This document shows, piece by piece, positions 20,731 through 46,510 of a DNA stretch of 64,000 nucleotides; positions within the stretch are counted from its first letter, which is position 1, and the number at the start of each line of letters is the position of its first letter. The notes below the pieces were generated by a model. That model did not search any database. It saw nothing but the letters and a program-made list of their open reading frames with translations, and was not told the origin of the DNA. The DNA is taken from NCBI GenBank assembly GCA_905116865.2, contig CAJHNH020002491.1:264642-328641 (forward strand), read 5' to 3'. A program made the position numbers and the translations under genes. This DNA is from Candidula unifasciata. Lineage: Eukaryota; Mollusca; Gastropoda; Stylommatophora; Geomitridae.

Positions 20731-21954
20731 ATCACCAACCGGTACTGTACAGGGAATGAACAGAAACATATCAGCCACTGAATTATTCAAACCTGAAAAT
20801 CACCATCAAGGAACACGAAATTGTTTTTTCTCCAGATACCTCAAAATCGACCATTGAAACATTTCAAAATCATCAAATTTACGCGACACTTCAAGAGCAT
20901 TTATACAATATCAAGATCGTCGAGTACTAAACGTATCATAAAATAAAGAATGCGAGAATAATGAAGCATTCCGACTGTTTAAGCTCAATCAAAAACAACA
21001 AAAACGTCAGTATTACATCGTGTTAACACAATTGTGATAGCTACTGTGAAAGTTAGATTATGTTACATACCTAAAGTTTTGTGTAAATAAATATCAAATT
21101 AATGATGAAGTATTTTTAAAAAGTGCATAAACACCTGATTTCATTTATAAAAAAACAGCCACATACTGTGTATATTGAACACCTTTTGTTTAATTATTAT
21201 TTTAAAGGTGGCATATCAGTGTATACAGTCACTGAACACTGATAATAGCATTGTGTTAACTCTTAAAATCAAATTATATTTTTAGTCAGTATATCTCTAA
21301 GATTATCAGTTCAAGCCTACTGAGAGGCCCCAGAGCAGAGCACACTGTCGAGCAAACCAAGGAATGAGAACCTTGAAAGCAAGCGCCAGAGTACAAGCAA
21401 GACACACACAGCCTGCAGGGATGGATCAAGATCAAGGATAGTTTAATGGAATGAATGGGAATGAAAGAGAATAAAACAGGTATGAATGATGAATGAAAGA
21501 TTTGTGAGTAGTATTTTAATAGTGTACATGTAGTTTACTTAGGTTAATAGTTCATTAGGAATAGTTTAGTATTCGTATAATGAGAGTTAGTAGTTCATTA
21601 GGAATAATTTAGTATTCAGGTAATGGCAGTAGTTCAAAAGTTTAAAAAAAAAAAAAAAATTCTCTTCCCAGGAACACCATAGAGGAATTAGATCAAGGTT
21701 TAGTGATAGATCATATAGAAATCTTTTTCCACAGAATGACTTTGATAAAAATATTTAATTTGAAATGTTTAGCATAAGTACACAGCACAGGGACATTGTA
21801 AAGTTGTCCACCACACCCAAGATTAGGAACGACTATAGTTATACTGATGATAAATAGACATACTGATGGTAAAGAAAGAGTGCACACATCAAAGCACAAG
21901 CACAATAGAGGAGTTGAACTCATCTGTATCCATCTAAAGGGGGAAAGGTGTGTG

Positions 21955-22560
21955 GAATTCCTTGGAGTTGAATACTCTGTTAAAGGTGATGTAGAGACTG
22001 GTGGGGAAACCCTAAACTCTATTAAAAATCATCCCAATATTCATCATTTCATCTGAGATTCCTTGGAGTTGAATACTCTGTTAAAGGTGGTTATAGACTT
22101 GGAGGAAAACTCTTTAAGATCTATGAAAAATATATCTCAATTATCATTGTTTACATGTTGAATTCCTTGGAGTTGGTAATTACTCTGTGAAAGGTGAGAC
22201 TTTGGTCTATGAAAAAATATATCTCAACATGCATTTTTTTTTATATGGTAGATTCCTTTGGGTTGGGTAACTAAGATAAACCGGAACATCACCGAGAACA
22301 ACAGCTGGTTGGACCAATTGAACTTGACAGCTAATAACAGAGCTGAACAGTCAATGTAAGTGGCGTTCTGTGTCAAGGTCGATTCCCGGTAATCGTACCC
22401 TGTAAAAGGTGTTATAGAAGCTTTTGGGAAACCGGAAGCACTATGATAAATATATCTCACCACTATCATATCGGCTAAGAGTCCTTGGGGTTTAACACCC
22501 TGTGAAAGGTGATGTAGAAATATTGGTTCAATCCAATTTTCTATGTAGTAAATATCTCAA
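21955..22560. repeat. Tandem ~100-bp repeats inside LTR element, second block
   Basis: Imperfect copies start near 21957, 22058, 22161, 22250, 22388 and 22480. Each has a form of TTCCTTGGAGTTGAATACTC, AAAGGTG and AAATATATCTCA. They are non-coding. Confidence 0.75.
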
Positions 22561-22935
22561 AGCTGATCATCATCACTATCATCATTTCACTTTGAACCTG
22601 ATAGAGTAGATATAGTGACTAAACAATACTACAGATGCAATAGGTGTAAAGATGATTTAAACTCTTCACCAGCTCAGTACAGGGAAAGCATGCAGTAAAT
22701 ACTGAAAGCAGTTTTAAAGGGCAGTAATTAAGGATAGTCAGGAACCACAATTCCTAGCAGTAATACATTTAAATTGATTTATTATACCTGTATTAAATAT
22801 CTCAAAGCTGACCATTATCATCACAATGATTATTTTACTTCAACCCTATAGAATAGGTATAGTGATGAAGTTATACTATAGATGAATAGGTGCAAAACCA
22901 GATCAGTACTTCAAAAAGCATACAGTAAAAATTTA
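22550..22935. repeat. ~235-bp tandem duplication inside LTR element
   Basis: AAATATCTCAAAGCTGA occurs at about 22550 and 22797. Both are followed by ATCATC-rich sequence and a TATAGTGA...AATAGGTG block. Confidence 0.65.
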
Positions 22936-23067
22936 AAACCAAGGGCAGTAATTGAGGGTAATTAGGAATGTTAATCCCTAGTAGTGTAGTTAGATTTATG
23001 TTCCATTGATTCATCTATCAGTAAAAGGGAAAATGATACTTGATGTTCCATAAAGTATCATTTTGTT

Positions 23068-23083
23068 AAGAAGGGGAGGAGTA
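23068..23083 (+). promoter_or_regulatory. Polypurine tract
   Basis: AAGAAGGGGAGGAGTA ends immediately before the 3' LTR, the expected plus-strand primer site. Confidence 0.7.
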
Positions 23084-23509
23084 TGTGATGAGGTGCTGTG
23101 CATGGTCTTCACGATTACATAGTGGCAAGCAGAAAGTCCGTGCAACAAGGGACAGCACGAGATACTTGTGCCTAGTCGAGGAAGCGAGGGAAAGCCCGAG
23201 CTAGCCTCGTGGTCAGTCGATCATGAGAAGTCAGAGTAGACGGTTGTAGTATTTGAAGATGTAGTTTTTATGCTGTGACTGGTTAGCGTTCGAATATGTC
23301 GCGAGTGAAATAAATGTGAATAATGTGTTGAACATGTGAAATAAATGGACGAGAATAAACTGACAGAATGTACTAAGAAGCCGAGCGGCGTTTGTGTTGT
23401 CAACCCTAGATGTTAAAGTCGGTGTAAACCAAGGTTCATGTCAAGTCTACGTCAAGGTTCTTTCCAAGCCGAACCAAGAATCATTACAAGTAGACCACGA
23501 CTTATTACA
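23084..23509 (+). repeat. 3' LTR
   Basis: 426 bp, followed by the CAGAG target duplication at 23510-23514. It has a 9-base insertion (TGTTAAAGT) after CAACCCTAGA relative to the 5' LTR. Confidence 0.88.
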
Positions 23510-23589
23510 CAGAGCTTTGTTGGCCATCTTGTCGTAGCCGGGAATCGTATCGGCGTAGCCAGCCATTTTGGCGGATATCGACTTTCAAG

Positions 23590-23675
23590 TGGCTTACTGG
23601 ACTGCGTGGCTTGTTGGACTGCCTGGTGTATTGTACTGCGTGACTTGTTGGACTGCGTGACTGACTGGACTCGTT
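23590..23675. repeat. 17-bp minisatellite, short allele (~5 units)
   Basis: Units of GACTGCGTGGCTTGTTG, several diverged. The same array behind copy B (50918-51640) has about 42 units. Confidence 0.85.
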
Positions 23676-23727
23676 AGGATACGGACCATAATAAGATGTG
23701 CTTCCAGCAAGAAATACCTCATGAGCA

Positions 23728-24604
23728 TGACCATGGAAATAGCCGCTGCTTCTAGAGCTTCAGCATGGGTATCTGAGCAAAAAGCCACACGGGCAGTTAT
23801 TGTATCAGACTCCATGAATATGCTTCAGAAGATAGCAACAGGCGGTATGCGCTCTGAATGGGTAGAAAGCATTCGAAAATAGAACTTAACCTCCGTAACC
23901 TGAATCTACACACCGGGCCATGCGAGCGTAAAGGGAAATGAGCGAGCGGAGGAATCCCTGACACTGGCACGATTGCGGGACATGGGAGTAAAGCATGGTG
24001 AAGCACGTCTTTGCCGTCTTCGAAGCCGACGAAGCTGCATCGGTGGACTGAGCACGCATGGGAATGCCCAATGTGCAGTGACGTCGATTGTGATTACAAA
24101 AAATAGCATAACATCTTGTAGGGAGTCGACAGTCCGAAACCCAAGTTCAAGGTGTCTCCTTCGTGCCAAAGAACTGTACGGCTGTTGGGTGAACAGTCGT
24201 TAACGAAGGCAGTCAGGTCGTTGTATGGGCGACGCTCGCTGGTGGATGTAATGTCCTAAGTCCTTTCCCCAGCTTATAGTGAGATTACTGCTGGGGTGAC
24301 CGTTTTTTAACCATCACATAATGCTTCAAGTCAAAATGGACGCTAAGCACGACCACTTCTTTTAGCCGTGGAAATTTTTTTGCTTCTGCCAGACGGTGGC
24401 CGTTGCATTTTTGTTCCATTTGTAGACTGAAAGGATATAGTTTCGTTGCCCAGCTTCTGAGTTAAGGGCATGGTGTGACACTGTGAGCTGCTGATTTCAT
24501 TTGAACTGTGATAAACATTTCTTTTGTTTTTCGTTGTTACAGGAGCGGAGCAACTACGGGGGACTCGTTTGCTATGAAGCTGAAAAGATTACCAGATTAC
24601 CTAT
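23728..24604 (+). mobile_element. LINE fragment, RNase H domain and 3' end
   Basis: The plus strand reads MEIAAASRASAWVSEQKATR, then AVIVSDSMNMLQKI, ESIRK, a stop, then IYTPGHASVKGNERAEE. DSM and PGHA.VKGNE.A are the RNase H catalytic-aspartate and C-terminal motifs found in LINEs with an RNase H domain. The 3' part (24330-24604) is the R6 sequence. Copy B lacks the whole block: 51686-51700 reads straight through. The flanks TACCTCATGAGC and TACCTATGAGC look like a target-site duplication, so it is one A-specific, 5'-truncated insertion. Confidence 0.78.
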
Positions 24605-24993
24605 GAGCTTGGATGAATAATTAAAAACAAAAACATGGATAGACGATAACAGAACAGACGCTACAAGTGAATATTTGAGAAATATGACGTACAGTTAATA
24701 TTCACATAAAGTACAAACAACAGGTACGGAGCTCAGCCAGAAGGTCGCAGAAGACCCACAAACAGGACTAACATACCAGACCCAAACATGCCGGAAGGGA
24801 CACCGCAGTAAATAGATAGGGATACTGTAGCACTGAATATGGAACAAAAACCCGATTATAATCAATTAATTTGGTCTAAGTAAGAAAGACACAGTTATAA
24901 TCAAAAGCTCTCTTTTCAAAAGAAGCTGGCTGAATGTGGCGAGATTTTTTTGTCTCCCAAAATCAGATTACGTCACTATAACCACACCCACTA

Positions 24994-25556
24994 GATACTT
25001 CCGGTCAAAATGGAAGCCAGGCGCGGTTACTGTTTCGCGTCGAGGCAAATTTTTTACTTCGCCGGACGGTGACCGTTGCATTTTTGATCCATTTGTAGAT
25101 CGAAAGGATACAGTTTCGACGCGCCAGCTACTGAGTTGAGTGCATGGCACGACCCTGTGAGCTGCGCATTTCATTTGGAATGTTTTTCGACTGTGACCAA
25201 CGTGGTGCTGTGAACTGTAGATTCAGAAAATGGTGCGTGGACTGTCGCTGCGATATTGGATGTGCCCTTACGTGATTAATATTGATCGAGTGCGCAGCTG
25301 CTGATCTGTTGGCGACTTCTGCTACCGTCGATGATGAACTGCATTTCTAATGTCAAACTGTTTGTGTTAGCACTTCTGATGGCTACCGTATGCTTTTAAT
25401 GCGTGTATATGCTAGTGCATATGCTGAGACAGCAGTCTGTCAATCTTTCTACAAGGGACTGCGACGAACATTCTGTGTGTTTTTCGTCGGCACAGGAGCG
25501 GGGCAACTATGGGTTGTCTTGTTTGCTGTGAAGCTGAAACTAAGATTACCAAGATT
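24994..25556 (+). mobile_element. R6 insertion (LINE 3' end), specific to the A unit
   Basis: Flanked on both sides by ACACCCACTA (24984-24993 and 25557-25566). Copy B has the single site at about 52352. The sequence is related to 24330-24604, ending GGAGCGGGGCAACTATGG, then a GAAGCTGAAACTAAGATTACC-type end. It contains no coding motif and probably represents LINE 3' UTR. Confidence 0.8.
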
Positions 25557-25770
25557 ACACCCACTATCACCGTGCTTCATCATCATTACTTGTCTCGGGT
25601 CATCAAAGACCAAGAACCCTAATAAGAGTCCCTTTCGGCACAATTCCTGACGACTACAGCAGTCACGCCATCAACACCTTCATAGTTATTGCAGTCACTA
25701 AATTTATACATTATCAGAACTATTATACTCAGAGGAAGTAGAGTAATTTTTGGAACTATTTGTAGATATA

Positions 25771-26658
25771 CAAGGTTCGACAATTAAGTAATTGCATAAA
25801 AATTAAAATAGTCAATAGTAGAAGATATAACCTGTATCTGATTCAGAGTAAGCCCCTTGTGCATTGATACAGGAAGCGGCGCTATCAAACAAACACTGGA
25901 ACATCCTCTTCTGTTGTTATGGCCCTTAAAGTCAATGTTACAGCCCTTTGGATGCCATCAATATCGTTAAAGATGCGTCCTTTTAATAGTAGCTTCAACT
26001 TTCGGAATGGAAATCACAAACATGTTTTTGGACCAAAAATTCTTGTTTTGATGATGTCTTTTATGTACTCAACCAGCTGAGGTTTTTCGTCATCAGACAA
26101 CAAATGTGGCACAAACCGGCTCGCAACTTTGTTCTTGCCAAAATCTTACACTAAAATGTATTGAATGGTCTCTCTGTTAACACCAGACACATTTCCCATC
26201 ATCCTCATAGTAAAACAATGATCTTCTTGTATCCGTTCTCTGACTTGTACAATGAGTTTATCATTACGAACCGAAATTGTGTCCAGATCTAGGTGCATTT
26301 GTAATTATTTCCACACCACTTTTAAATCGTGAATACCACCTGCAATTTGTGCACTAGATAAAAAATTACCCCCTACGAACTTGTTGTTGCATCAATTCAA
26401 ATGTTTTAATGGCACTTTTTCTTAGTTTTAAAAAAGAATTCAATGCTAGCTTCTTGCTCTGTGCTTACTACGTAACAATGCACCTCTGGCTAGGTCAACA
26501 AAATGGCGGCTTATTTGGTGTCTGCTTATCAAGCGGCGATGAAAAGTTGCCAGATCATAGATGAATGTTGCCTCTTTAGATTCCATGCTTTTTCATAGAT
26601 GGCATTTTTGTCTTGGCCATAATAAAAATCAGTCTCATTTCTTAATTGTCGGACCTTG
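25771..26658 (-). mobile_element. Mariner-like transposon, internally deleted
   Basis: 888 bp with inverted ends CAAGGTTCGACAATTAAG and CAAGGTCCGACAATTAAG, one mismatch over 18 bases, flanked by TA. Copy B at about 52570 (TAGATATATATAATACTCC) is the empty site. On the minus strand broken frames resemble the DNA-binding half of a mariner transposase: KTFELMQQQVR, then RFKSGVEI..NAPRSGH, VRERIQEDHCFTMRMM and VASRFVPHLLSDDEK. Sequence related to the transposase end then follows (IKRTHL, then GCNIDFKGHN). The catalytic DDD/D region between them is missing and stops are frequent. It could move only by trans-mobilisation. Confidence 0.88.
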
Positions 26659-27200
26659 TAAAATACCCCAGTTAACAAGCCGACACGCCGTGATCTTAGC
26701 GGAGCATCCTCTTATACCCGATATTTGTTGCTGTATAAAGCCAATTCAGGATCTAAATACTAGCTAAACTGCGCACTTATTACCATTGTCGTCCGTACCC
26801 GGTCCAGATTTCAGATTATTATGTAACCATCAGGGGCCCTAAGATAATTGCCATGCGATTGAATGGGGATATGTTCATGTAGGATGCTCATCCCTAATAC
26901 CCTAACCCCTACAGACTGCACTCCTGGAGGGACAAACCGCCTACATTACCAGTGAGAATGAGCAAGTAGTTCAATGCACAATGACAGTAGCCTAGGTAAG
27001 GCAAAATGTAATATAGGCATTAGGTGTTTATCTTTTGGCTACGACAGGTCACAGCCAACTAACAGGAACGGTTAGCAAAGAACACCGCGCTAGGCATCTG
27101 ATGGGTGGCTCATTGTGTCACTCGGATTTCGAGTTCAAGAGAAATAAAAATGTACAATTGTTATGACAACAACACACAAAAAACATCATGAACAATAATT
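26659..27200. other. Duplicated intergenic block
   Basis: Aligns with 52570-53110 upstream of copy C (CAGTTAACAAGCCGACACGC; CAGGAACGGTTAGCAAAGAA). No gene seen. Confidence 0.55.
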
Positions 27201-27272
27201 GGATGTAAATATCCCACATTGTTTAAGGTGACAATAGGGTACTTTGTGTAGTCGTTACTTTTGCTCTAATTA

Positions 27273-27291
27273 TCTTCTTTTTTTTTTTTTT

Positions 27292-27322
<31 letters not shown>

Positions 27323-27545
27323 CTCTTCTTCTTCTTCGTTAAGCGGCGGAAAGTCCTATTTGTTCGACCATATGGCTTTGTGCCAGGGCCTAAGTTTTGA
27401 GTGTACATCCGTTTTACTGGCCTATTTGTGTGCTGTTGGTTGCTCCTTGCCGCTCGGGCAGCTGCACTCCGACTTCGAAGGAAGCCCCCAAATTAGTCGA
27501 CTCCCACGTCATGCTTGTTGGGGAGGCAGTAGGTGTATTCGTGTT
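27273..27545 (-). repeat. R5 retroposon with TTC-rich tail end
   Basis: Poly-T and TTCTTC tract at 27273-27336, then AAGCGGCGGAAAGTCC, GTGTACATCCGTTTTACTGG and TTAGTCGACTCCCACGTC. The duplicate is 53194-53505. Confidence 0.75.
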
Positions 27546-27734
27546 CTCTAATTATAACTTGCAAAAAGTTTTACCTAGTATATGGGAGCTTACTTGTTTT
27601 TGAATATCATCCGGGACCAGACCCTTGAAGACTCAGAGGGTGGGCAAACCATGACACTATTGTCGTAGCACGTAAAGGTGTCAGCGGTCTCCATCATACA
27701 CGTCGTTGGTGATGGCAAGATATGGAGAAGCATA

Positions 27735-28470
27735 ACTGTCGTGGAACAGGTTCCTTTTACACACACTAAAGTGGTGTTATCTTGTTAGAAACCGAGACAA
27801 CTGTCTTCTGGTGCAAAAAGAGAGCAGACAAGTGTCCCTGCACTCAGATACAGGACTCGAATTGGATCCGCTAGAAGAATAGTGAGCTGCCTGAATATCC
27901 CCAGAGAAGAGGGATAAAGGGAATTTTAGAATGCCTCAAGCCTTAAGACAGAGCAAGATTACCCCTCCCGACAATTTCCGTTATGGTAATAAATTAAGCC
28001 CCCACTAGACTATGTATATTGGGTTGAGACAGCACCATACACACATATAGAAATTAGAACTACACTTTAACTATGAGTTTTAAATCAATCATAGGAAATG
28101 TTTTATTAAAATGAAAGTAACATTCATCATCTATTTACTTTGAAAACTACATTATTCAAACTAAGTAGGGCTGAAGATAAAAATGAATAGTAACATGAAA
28201 CTGTCCGTCGTGAGAGGATCAGTGGTACATAACATACAACCAATTACCACCTGGAGTTTCCCAGAGATTCATCCATTTTCAAAGGACAGAGGTGAAATGT
28301 CGGATCTGTCCCCAGCACCAAGATCTTCCTTAGGGCACTCCAATCGTTTAGCTAACACCAGCCTGGCAGTGGTTTGTGGACAGCGTCCTGCACAAGGCAA
28401 ACAAGGAATCTGTCCTCGGGCTTTTCATGCAGCTAGGGATGGAAAACAATCATAAAATATATAGTCACTA
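27735..28470. other. Sequence present only upstream of copy B
   Basis: The alignment with the copy C upstream region breaks at about 27735 and resumes near 30535. A 90-residue frame at 28183-28455 has no recognisable motif. I cannot say whether this 2.8 kb is a mobile element. Confidence 0.45.
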
Positions 28471-28499
28471 ATGTTTTCAATTATAAAATATATTCCCAA

Positions 28500-28835
28500 C
28501 TCTACCCTCTCTCTTCTTGTCAGAAGTGGGGGGGATAAACACTATACGCTTGCGGGTTGGGGGTTTGTGTTTTCTCTTCTCCCCCGCGGCCTGTTTTTTT
28601 TCTCCCTCTTTCTTTGTCCTGTTCTTTTTCTTCCTGTTTTTTCCCGTGTTGTGTGGTGTCCCCTCCTGTGTCCCCCGCGTCGGTCGCTCTGGCGCTCTGT
28701 TGCTTCGTTGCCTGTGCCCTGACCTCCCTCTTCTCTCTCCTCGCGTGGCGGAGGTCCATGCTGCCTCCCCTTCCCTCGCGGGCTTCGGTCCGGACGCGGC
28801 CTGTGCAGGCGAGTGGGAGGAATGACCGGGGAGTA
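28500..28835. other. GC- and pyrimidine-rich anomalous block
   Basis: Abrupt change to C/T- and G-rich sequence (TCTTCTCCCCCGCGGCC, CCCGCGTCGGTCGCTC) inside AT-rich surroundings. Long reading frames in several frames are compositional. Possible foreign insert, contaminant or assembly artefact. Confidence 0.45.
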
Positions 28836-30530
28836 ATGGATGTGAAAAAAAAAGCAAAATACACCAATGAGCCGGGATAACAAAAAAAAAACCACAATAA
28901 TTTGAAAAATTAAACAAAAAACTTAAAAAAACTTATTTACGATTTGATTACATAATAAACATATTAATATGAGCTCAAAAAAAACATAAAACATACCCAG
29001 TGTTAAGCTAGATCGGGGGATTCATTCGTTAGGATTGATGGATATAAACTGAGAATCTAAAAAAAAAAAAACTATTAAACCCCAATAATTGATTTGAATT
29101 AGACAACCAAAAAACAAACACCACACTGATCACAAAAAAAAACAAAAAACATAACCGGCCCCGACAAGAAAGGCAAAATGATTAAAACATAGTTACTAGG
29201 ATAGGATAGATGATCATAATAAATAAAAATGTACCCAGATCGAATCTTTTGGAATGATATAAATAAAAGATCACTAAAGAAAAAATAGTCTAGGTAGCAT
29301 TGTCATTTACATAGCCTCCAATTCTGACTACTGTCCATTCCAGATGAATATGTTTCCATCTTTCTGTCCTTCAGGATGATAGCTTGTAAATGCTCTCTCT
29401 TTTTTCACAGACTCAGACAGAAATATGCACTGTTATAAATGCAGACACAAAATCAGACAGAATGTTATAGAATTCTCTCTATACAGATTGACGAAATTCT
29501 AGAATAAAAGGTCTTGCTTTTCCTTCTTCCAGATATTCCACTGTGCGGTTTATTTCTGGTTGAACTCTGCTTTTGTGATGCTAAGAAAAAACAGTTTCCC
29601 GGATGGGGTAGTTTTTCTCGGACAGCATGTTCTCAAAATCACAGCAATTATACTGCTGTGTATAAGTAAAATATACATTAATAACATCATGAATAATACA
29701 TCAATAACCTGAAAACCAAATTCAGCACTTCTACAAACAAGCAAACACTTATGAATTATAGAAGCTATGAGCATGAGAAGAACACAAGAACAATGTCTCC
29801 TATGAAATGTTACCATTATCTACCACAAACTCTGATAACCAGCCATAGATCATTCATCTACAGCAATAGAAGATAGATAATTTCTAAGAGGTCTAGATAC
29901 AGTAAATAGAAGTCCTCTTAGATACCGAACAATAAGAATCAGGAAATAGATCGTAAAGAAATGGTTTTCCTGCCCATGTGCAGAAATGGGTCTCAGTGTG
30001 GTTGGGTTTTTCCTCTGTCTGGTTACCAATTCTAATATTGTACATGAAATGCGGCCCGAAAACTGAAATCATGATTAATTTAATTAACAGCTACTGTGCT
30101 CACCTGGATTTAGATAGTAACTATATGGTCATGTTGCTAGGGTTTTTTAGGCGGCGGGAAAAGATAGTTCTTCCCCAAACGGCCCGCTCTAACTCCTGCT
30201 TGCTGACCTGAAGTAAAATGGCTGGCAATCTGTGCTCACTGCGGGATTTCCGGTGTTGGCCAGGGTTTTCCCCGCTACGTTGCCGAATTACTAGCCGTAT
30301 ATTTGTTATACGTGAAAGCTCAGGGGAATTACAAGTAGGGACAATGGAAAATCCCAAAACAGCAACCGTAGGCTATAACCGCGCGATATCTCTCAATGCG
30401 TCTTATGACGAAAATGAAGTCACTGGGCGCATGTAAGAGAGAAAAATAGAAGGTCACAAAGGGGGTTGTACGTCAGCCAAAAAGTATCATGTCTACTTGA
30501 AGCGGCGTCTCGCGACAATAACCTAGTCTG
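28836..30530. other. AT-rich sequence with many poly-A runs, no gene seen
   Basis: A-runs recur at 28842, 28881, 29060 and elsewhere. There are no repeats shared with the rest of the window and no supported gene. Confidence 0.45.
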
Positions 30531-30536
30531 GAAACA

Positions 30537-30880
30537 AATGATGATGATGATGATGATGGCGGTGGTGATGATGATGGTGATAATAATGGTAGTGGAGGGG
30601 ATAAAGATAATGATAATGATAGAGATGATGATTACGTAGTGGAGATGTCGCTGAAGGTGGTGGTGGTGGTTGTGGTTGATGATGGTGATGATGATGGTAG
30701 TGGAGAGGATAATGATTAAGATAATGATAGGCATGATGATTACGTGGTGGAGAGGATGCTGATGGTTGTAGTGGTGGTGGTGGTGGTGCTGATGGTATTA
30801 ACATTGACGATAATGATGACGATAATGATATGGATGATGACTACAATCATGGTGGAGATGATGCAGATGATGATGATGAT
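30537..30880. repeat. GATGAT / GGTGGT-rich simple repeat
   Basis: Degenerate trinucleotide array, duplicated at 53710-54125 upstream of copy C. Confidence 0.85.
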
Positions 30881-30892
30881 TTATTGACCAGG

Positions 30893-31115
30893 TCTGGGTG
30901 CAGGGGTCCCACTGTGGTCGTGGGGGAGAGGGGAGATTAGCACTGCCTCCTATGTCCTAATATTCAGGGATGTTTCCTTTGAAGTGAGAGTGTATTTATC
31001 TGGGAAGCAGGGAACCAACAGTCTCTATACAAATAGGCCACATCGGTTAAAAGGATGTGCACCAAAACTGAAGTTCTGAATCAAGACTAAAGTCCAGATG
31101 TGGACGAACATTGAG
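30893..31115 (+). repeat. R5 retroposon, diverged
   Basis: GGTCCCACTGTGGTCGTGGG, then GGGAACCAACAGTCTC, ACAAATAGGCCACATCGG and AAGACTAAAGTCCAGATGTG. The duplicate is 54150-54385. Confidence 0.65.
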
Positions 31116-31318
31116 AACTCTTTGCTCTCGTCTCCTATTCTTCCCACCTCCTTCCACATAAAACAATGTGAAAGGGGATGCTCACGGTGCCCCCACTCTC
31201 CTAGGTTCCATCGCCCTTTCCAACAGATTAGCGTTTCTTTAAGGGTCTCAGAAAATGTAGAGTTGCAAGAAAAGTAAGCCATATAATTGTTATGTTGACC
31301 TCAATATTCCTGGCCAGG

Positions 31319-31328
31319 GTTATAAAAA
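31319..31328 (+). promoter_or_regulatory. TATA box of copy B
   Basis: GTTATAAAAAC lies about 58 bases before the copy B start codon. The homologous position of copy C has TTATATAAAC. Surrounding sequence (GGCCAGGGTTAT, ACTACATATT, AACAGACAGAC) is conserved between the two. Confidence 0.6.
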
Positions 31329-31378
31329 CTACATATTTAAACAGACAGACAAAAGCGGTAATGAGATAAGGCTTGCTA

Positions 31379-45988
<14,610 letters not shown>

Positions 45989-46044
45989 TTCTTTGATAAG
46001 TTTCTTAAACGTCGCAATCACCTGCTAGTCCATTAGCTGGATTA

Positions 46045-46510
46045 CAGGAGTTGTGTTAAGGGACATTACAGGAGTTGTGTTAAGGGACATTACAGGAGTT
46101 GTGTTAAGGGACATTACAGGAGTTGTGTTAAGGGACATTACAGGATTTATTGCTGTTAAGGGAACATTTTGTCAGAAGGGTCTCTTGTTAATGCTTTGAT
46201 ATTTCAGGAGTTGTGGTTAAGGGACATTACAGGAGTTGTGTTAAGGGACATTACAGGAGTTGTGTTAAGGGACATTACAGGAGTTGTGTTAAGGGACATT
46301 ACAGGAGTTGTGTTAAGGGACATTACAGGGGTTGTGTTAAGGGACATTACAGGAGTTGTGTTAAGGGACATTACAGGAGTTGTGTTAAGGGACATTACAG
46401 GAGTTGTGTTAAGGGACATTACAGGGGTTGTGTTAAGGGACATTACATGAGTTGTGTTAAGGGACACTAGGGAGTTGTGTTAACGGACATTACAGGAGTT
46501 GTGTTAAGGG
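46045..46510 (+). repeat. 24-bp minisatellite after copy B
   Basis: About 18 near-perfect units of GTTGTGTTAAGGGACATTAC plus AGGA, in two blocks separated by a unique stretch (46145-46205). The array begins ~57 bases after the copy B stop codon, so it may lie in the 3' UTR. Confidence 0.95.

Larger units (their letters stand above)
18384..23509 (+). mobile_element. LTR retrotransposon, non-autonomous, with gag and protease remnants
   Basis: Two direct repeats (18384-18803 and 23084-23509) begin TGTGATGAGG and end ATTACA. The insertion is flanked by the 5-bp duplication CAGAG (18379-18383 and 23510-23514). Copy B carries the uninserted site near 50850 (TCTCAAAGCCTTGTTGGCC). A possible primer-binding site follows the 5' LTR (TTGGGAGCCCGTCC), and a polypurine tract (AAGAAGGGGAGGAGTA) precedes the 3' LTR. 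Inside are a CCHC zinc knuckle and a retropepsin-like fragment. No reverse transcriptase, RNase H or integrase is recognisable in the ~2.7 kb after the protease fragment, so it would depend on another element. The 5-bp duplication fits Ty3/gypsy or BEL/Pao types; the clade cannot be fixed from what remains. Confidence 0.88.

Noticed and set aside
18384..23509. Endogenous retrovirus with envelope
   Set aside because: No envelope, integrase or reverse transcriptase sequence is recognisable; it is a defective LTR retrotransposon.
28477..28917. ORFs of 100-146 residues on both strands
   Set aside because: They reflect GC/pyrimidine-biased sequence open in many frames, with no domain or splice context.
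46169..46470. Repeat-peptide ORFs (VVLRDITG and SCVKGHYR types)
   Set aside because: They arise from a 24-bp satellite whose period is a multiple of three; both strands are equally open.
46045..46510. CRISPR-like array
   Set aside because: Units are head to tail with no unique spacers, in an animal genome; it is a minisatellite.
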